From: Lepeophtheirus salmonis | Lineage: Eukaryota > Arthropoda > Copepoda > Siphonostomatoida > Caligidae | Assembly (NCBI RefSeq): GCF_016086655.4 | Contig: NC_052131.2 | Location: 37,573,705 to 37,637,704 of the forward strand | Direction of reading: 5' to 3' | Length of the DNA stretch: 64,000 nucleotides | Shown: one piece after another, positions 59,226 to 64,000 of the stretch | Position numbering within the stretch: position 1 is the first letter of the stretch | Layout: each line of letters starts with the position of its first letter | Notes under the pieces: generated by a model | Told to the model about the DNA's origin: nothing | Databases searched by the model: none | The model's input: only the letters and a program-made list of their open reading frames with translations | Translations under genes and position numbers: made by a program

Positions 59226-59955
59226 ATTCCCAAAACATGTTCAGATTGTCTGCACACCAATTTCAGACAATAAAGGAAGTGTGAGCTGGAGCCCATCATG
59301 TTGGAAGACATATAGCAGGGCCTCCAGGTAGAAGTACTTGTTGATGTTTGGCCCCTTAATAAAGAAGTTCGGGTTCACTACATCACCCCCTCCAGGAAAT
59401 AACGAGGAGGATATGGGCCAAGGCTGGAAACTTTCTCTTTTCTATGATTAGGATTACCTAAGGGCTGCGTGCTATTTACCTTTTAATCTTTCTGTTCATC
59501 TTGACATCCACACAGAATATCTTCTCGACAGAGAAGAACCGAATCCAGTAAACAGATTCATGATTAAGAGCTGCGAACTTTGCTCAACTCTTTTGACCTT
59601 CATTGCCTCCAACAATATCTGTCTGACTTTAAAGACGTAGCTTTAGCAACTCGGGTTACAATAGGCGCTGCTTCGGATTATATATTAGTCCTCTTTCATC
59701 CATGTTCCTCATGGAAATGCTAGGGGCGTCAGTGATCATATTTTGCAGACCCTTTAGGAAGTCTAGAGTGCGTTGTTTTTTGTTTTTTTACTCTCACAAC
59801 AATCATGATCCTTATTTAAACGTGTTTCCGACCCATCAAACTCCTTCAAAGCCTTGCCAACACCATAAATAGTTGATTTTGGTAATTTTATAAACTCAAT
59901 AGTCTCCTTGGGGTGCGCCTGGCATGGAGGCACACACTATTGGATGCACAGCAGG
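59225..59955 (-). mobile_element. Decayed mariner transposase
   Basis: On the - strand, in mariner order across frameshifts: AHPKETIEFIKLPKSTIYGV (about 59870-59930, recognition helix), GKALKEFDGS, RQILLEAMKVKRVEQSSQLL (about 59565-59625), VNPNFFIKGPNINKYFYLEA (about 59315-59375), and VFQHDGLQLTLP (about 59275-59310, FQQDGAPAHT region with the second Asp kept). CADNLNMFW follows at about 59230. The sequence then departs from the family, so the third-Asp block and the C-terminus are missing. Confidence 0.7.
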
Positions 59956-62029
59956 ATATTTGGGGGACTTCTACAAAAAAAATCTAAACTCCTCTTGATT
60001 TAAAATCCCCACACTGTTTTATATATGGCTTCAAAATGTCAAAACCTTTAGTCCGTTTATTTAAATATTTACAAAGGTACTAACCATTTTGCAAAGAATC
60101 AAATAGAATAAATATTAAAAAAAAATACAAATTTGTCATATTTTGAATGTATAAATTTCATTATGAGTCCAAATAATCTCTATGCGACTATGAATATTAT
60201 TAAATTTGATTGTAAGTAGTACATAGACCCACACTAATATAATCACATAAACAACATAACTGTAATTCATAACAGTATTTTTTAAATAGATTCGTTAATA
60301 GGACTATGTATAGATGTACGTATTAACATTATTTAAAATGTATAGAAGGATAATTACGAATAGCCCTCACTAACATGACGACAACAACGTTATAAATGGT
60401 ATGTGAGCTCCCTGAATAACACAGGGGAATAATTAGTGGGGGGTGGGGGGAGGAATTTTGTGCAAATGAATTGAAGGTAATAATCGAATTTATTTAGTAG
60501 GACGCAGAATCCAAAACAGATTTTAGTTTTTCTCTCCATCATCTGAATTCGTAAATATATTTAGGATTACAGTAATTTGCGACTATTATCGCTCAGAACA
60601 GTTTTATACCCTTAAAAATTTACCAAATTAAAAGTAGGATAAATAAAACTTATGTAAAAGTTTTTTGTATGGTTATAAAGTGTTTTTTTTAATAATTCTG
60701 TATTTTTTTCTGAATTCGATATATTTCCATTTTTGTGCGGACAAATGATAAAAAACCATCACTCCAAAAATCATTGGAGATTCATATTTTTTAAATTATA
60801 CATTGAATTCTTTTCTAAAAAAAACTATGATATTCTTCATCACTATAAAATAAGAATAAGTTATATGGTTCTAAAGAAGAGTGTCGTTTTTAATCATTTT
60901 TCAACCTCAAAATAGAAATATATCGAGTTCAGAACAAGATTCTGAAATCAATAAAAACACTTATACAGAAGTTTAATTAATCCAAGTTTTAATTTAAGGA
61001 TTGTTTTAAGGGTAAAGAATAACTCTGAACTTTAATCACTCCACATATTTCATAATTCAGATAATTTAGAAAAAAACCGTGATCACTTTTAGACTCTGTG
61101 CTCAGAGATAAATTTGTTTTGATGGCTTGAATTCATTTGCACAATGTGAGTGGGCCCCTGTGTAATCAAAGAGAGGTCGAGTCCTGAGTTCGACTCAAAA
61201 TATATCAGTTTCGCAATAGTTCTATGTCATACATGGTAAAAAGATAGGTAAAACATGGTCAATGTACGATACAAATGTGTTTTTTTTTCTTTTTTCGCTT
61301 TATATATTTGTGCACGTACGCTGTGGACACAGGTGTAGTAACTCCAAGGATATATATGAAATGGCAAACGAAAACAATAATATTAAAGACGTAAATAGAC
61401 TCATAAGCAATCTATTAGGTGTTTATTTTTAATCAATAATAATTTTTATGTCTTAATGAAACCTTCTATGAACAGTGTTTAATTACACTTTTTCTTTTCG
61501 ATGCCTCATCTTTATAATTATTATTGATATTACTAATTAACCTTATGTTATTTCCATTCAAATCCTATCGAGAGTACTTTTTTTGTGTGTTTCGCCACCC
61601 TATAATAATATATAGTAGCAATATATAGCTACTTTTTGAAATAGTGGTTGTAACACATGAAACTATTAGTATCAATGAAAAAATTGAAATACTTTTCAGC
61701 ATTTTTTTTTTCATCTGAGCTCATAATATAAAATGTTATTTGGAGAAACGATTATTAAACTTTGTAAAATGTAGAGGATATATTATTTTCTAAATTGCTT
61801 TTTATTATACATAGGATTTTTGAGGAATATTTTGGCCAAAAAGTGTAAAAACAGAAAGGTAACAATTTGACAAATAAGCCACAAAAGTATCAAATATAAG
61901 CAGTTTATAAAAATAGGAAAGTTATGTTTAATTATATTCTTAATTGTGGTATATTATCTTTTGAGCAAATTTGCAAAGATAAATAAAAATTAGACTATAC
62001 ATATGAGTTATGTAAACGATGTTGTAGGG
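59956..62029. other. No gene recognised; G-rich tract at 60438
   Basis: AT-rich. GTGGGGGGTGGGGGGAGG at about 60437-60454 is a strong G-run for this genome and could form a G-quadruplex. GGTCGAGTCCTGAGTTCGACTC (61173-61194) is a partial palindrome that mimics a tRNA B box but has no tRNA around it. Confidence 0.5.
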
Positions 62030-62330
62030 ATACTTCTGAAAGGACTCTGATATAGGTCTTAATGGAAGAATCTCATCATCACCATCACTGATATTACGTA
62101 CAACCTTTTGTATTTTTGTATTATTCAACAATCAATTTTGCCCTAATTTGGTCCTGAATTTCCCCTTCCTCTAAATCCTTGTTGTCAAAATCTGGCTCTA
62201 TCACATATCTGATCATGTAAAAATAACCCCTGATTTCATGATATACATAATTTTTCTTCCAAAAAGAGAGCTTTATGAAAGAGCCTTTTTGTAGATGGAT
62301 TTTCCCCCTTAAAATAGCATCAAACAATCA
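62030..62330 (-). pseudogene. Unidentified coding-like relic with a frameshift
   Basis: On the - strand, YVIEPDFDNKDLEEGEIQDQ then IRAKL ends in one frame near 62125, and KIQKVVRNISDGDDEILPLR then PISESFQKYP continues in another. The acidic, evenly composed text looks like former coding sequence broken by one indel, or by a short intron I cannot define. SGDDEIPL also occurs in the hAT relic at 19.2 kb, but the match is too short to assign the family. Confidence 0.35.
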
Positions 62331-62605
62331 TAAAAAGCTGTTGTTTAGTCTAACTAGAATCCAAAGTGTATCCATTTTTTTCATACCAGCTTAGAGAAAT
62401 GAGCAATTTTTACATAGAGCAGGGCAAAATGAGAAATTTCTCCCGAAAAGGTCAAAGTGAACAATGTTTGTTACTACTTTACGATTACAGGGTCATTTTT
62501 GTAGAACCGGATCATTTTTAATAATATCCTAAAAAATAAGAAAAACATTTAGAGCATCAGTTTTTAGTTAGCTGTGTAACTTTAAAATTATAACAAGTAG
62601 TTACG

Positions 62606-63535
62606 ATGCTAAAAACATGGAGGAGAACCATCATAGAATTAACTTTCGTGGGACACAATCTAGTGTACATCAAGAAGATGCTCAAGTATTCAAACGAGTA
62701 CCGTCTACAAACGTCTTAGACAGTGGAGGGAGAATATAAGAGAAAATCCTACGACTCCGAGATCAATATAAAAAGCACTCCCAGATTCATCATAGACCTG
62801 AAACGGTCCGTGAATGCATCTCCTCAGACTCCGTTTAACGGTCTTGCCAAAAAGAGCCAAGTAAGCTGTGTAACAGTCTCCATGGCCGTAAATACTTACC
62901 TGAAGATGAGTCATAGAACTTCCACAAAAGCCTTAAAGAGAAAATGAAGGACTCCTGGGCTGCCCACAGACGAAAGTTGCTGAACGATTTCAAGTCTCCA
63001 GGTAACCGAATCATATTTTATTCGGTTAAGAAAAAATGGATTGTAGACAGATTCCCCAACATCTATAGGACTAAATGGTTGGCCACAGAGGTAGTTAATG
63101 TACCCTACGTCCTAAAAACCAAATTTCCGGGCAGCATCATGACCCATATGGTCATTAGTCACAATCCCCCCTCCCCGTCTTCTTTGAGACAAAAGATAGG
63201 GTGGGTGTCGACATGCCTCTGGAAGAAAGTTGAGGCGAATAATGTTGAGTTACTATATCAACCAGACTTTGTCTCTTTTTACTAGGCCCACAAGACCCAA
63301 AACTTCTTAAAATAAGATAAAATTCCATTATGGAGCTTCAACACCAGGCCTTCTAACTCCCCCGATATGAATCCATGCATTACTTCTATAGTCAGGATTT
63401 GTAGAGGAAGGTCTCTGCTAATTCACACAAAAGCATCGACTCCTTGTATTTCATTATCGGAGACTGGGACAAAGTCTCCCTCACGGACGTGGTCAAGGCC
63501 TACATCTCCTTTAGGCTCACATCGAGATGATGATT
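62606..63535 (+). mobile_element. Decayed mariner transposase, nearly full length
   Basis: Starting near the ATG at 62606, pieces follow mariner order: TWRRTIIELTFVGHNLVYIK (helix-turn-helix 1), KSTPRFIIDLKRSVNASPQT, then LAKKSQVSCVTVSMAVNTYL (about 62845-62905, helix-turn-helix 2), and KDSWAAHRRKLLNDFKSPGN then RIIFYSVKKKW (62947-63042). The first catalytic Asp of FSDEK is Val. Next come TKFPGSIMTHMVI, YQPDFVSFY (second Asp kept, about 63265) and SPDMNPMHYFYS (third Asp region, about 63360-63395, in another frame). The end is WDKVSLTDVVKAYISFRL. Frameshifts near 62940, 63285 and 63365 rule out activity. Confidence 0.75.
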
Positions 63536-63539
63536 TGCG

Positions 63540-64000
63540 AAGATGCCGGACACAAACAATGATTTTTTTCTTTTGTATTGTTGTTATAGCTTGTAAATAA
63601 AACTTAAAACCCCTACTGCTTCTCTTATTGATCCGGATGCAGTTAAAGTTAGTCCAGATTTACCGGAACGATCCTGTATATTTCCTTCTCTAGGAACGGC
63701 TAAGATACAAACCTAAAAATATTGAGTTGAAGAGAATAATTGTCCATTGAGTTACGTCGTTCTTTTTTGGAAACAAACACTTGATAGATATTTTCCGTTG
63801 AACAGCTTCAATGCACTTTAAATGCCTGTGCACAAAATGTGTATAAGAGGCCTATATAAAATTGTGTATCTTTGTATATTGAAAAAAAAAATATATAATC
63901 ATTTCAATATAAATAATTCAAGTCCCATAATCTTTTCGAGAGCTACTTACAATGTAGTAATCTATTACATTTGATACCTTTCAATGAATCTATTATTAAT
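63540..64000. other. No gene recognised
   Basis: The first 150 bp may still belong to the 3' flank of the mariner copy; the rest is AT-rich and without motifs. Confidence 0.5.

Noticed and set aside
61150..61200. Possible tRNA or Pol III element (GAGTTCGACTC)
   Set aside because: Only a partial palindrome; no other tRNA arm can be drawn.
1..64000. CRISPR arrays, operons, phage or plasmid modules
   Set aside because: No regularly spaced repeats, Shine-Dalgarno-led gene runs or phage-like genes; the window is eukaryotic.

Overview
The window looks like nuclear DNA from an arthropod, most plausibly a parasitic copepod such as a salmon louse (Lepeophtheirus). That assignment is inference. It rests on the very AT-rich base composition, eukaryotic splice signals, one animal cilium gene, and many decayed mariner transposases of the kind I associate with caligid genomes. 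There are no bacterial operons, ribosome binding sites or CRISPR arrays.

Only one real host gene is clear. It is the 5' part of a TOGARAM1-like gene (crescerin/CHE-12 family, a ciliary microtubule regulator) on the + strand. One large exon (20267-21905) encodes the first two TOG domains and ends at a consensus GTAAGT donor. A 63-nt frame-compatible candidate second exon lies at 22941-23003. The third and fourth TOG domains were not found, so the rest of the gene is either spread thinly through the repeats downstream or lies beyond the window.

Almost everything else recognisable is transposon debris. Left arm (1-20 kb): a long empty AT-rich stretch, a non-LTR retrotransposon reverse-transcriptase remnant joined to a mariner fragment (7.2-8.7 kb), another mariner fragment (9.1-9.5 kb), a tRNA-Gly-like relic (11.2 kb), decayed mariners at 15.4 and 16.6-17.3 kb, and a hAT C-terminus at 19.2 kb. 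Middle (24-41 kb): dispersed low-complexity repeats, mariner pieces at 28.3, 30.7, 33.6 and 37.4 kb, a Ty3/gypsy-type gag-pol remnant on the - strand (31.7-33.4 kb), and Tc1/mariner pieces at 40-41 kb. At 42.6-45.3 kb several mariner remnants lie against a hAT element that encodes a BED zinc finger. Right arm (49-64 kb): more mariner and Tc1 remnants, a purine-rich tandem/inverted repeat at 56.6-56.9 kb, and two fairly long decayed mariners at 59.2-59.95 and 62.6-63.5 kb.

The most coherent pattern is one mariner family, recognised by a shared terminus resembling GGTCCATTAAAATCTGAACAC. It occurs at least five times (7.19, 9.08, 28.32, 49.69 and 53.40 kb), with two stand-alone ends (36.0 and 56.0 kb). 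Two copies appear to share the same internal deletion that removes most of the catalytic core, which suggests a non-autonomous lineage that spread after the deletion. I found no convincing multi-gene system. All family assignments come from reading conceptual translations by eye; no database search was run.
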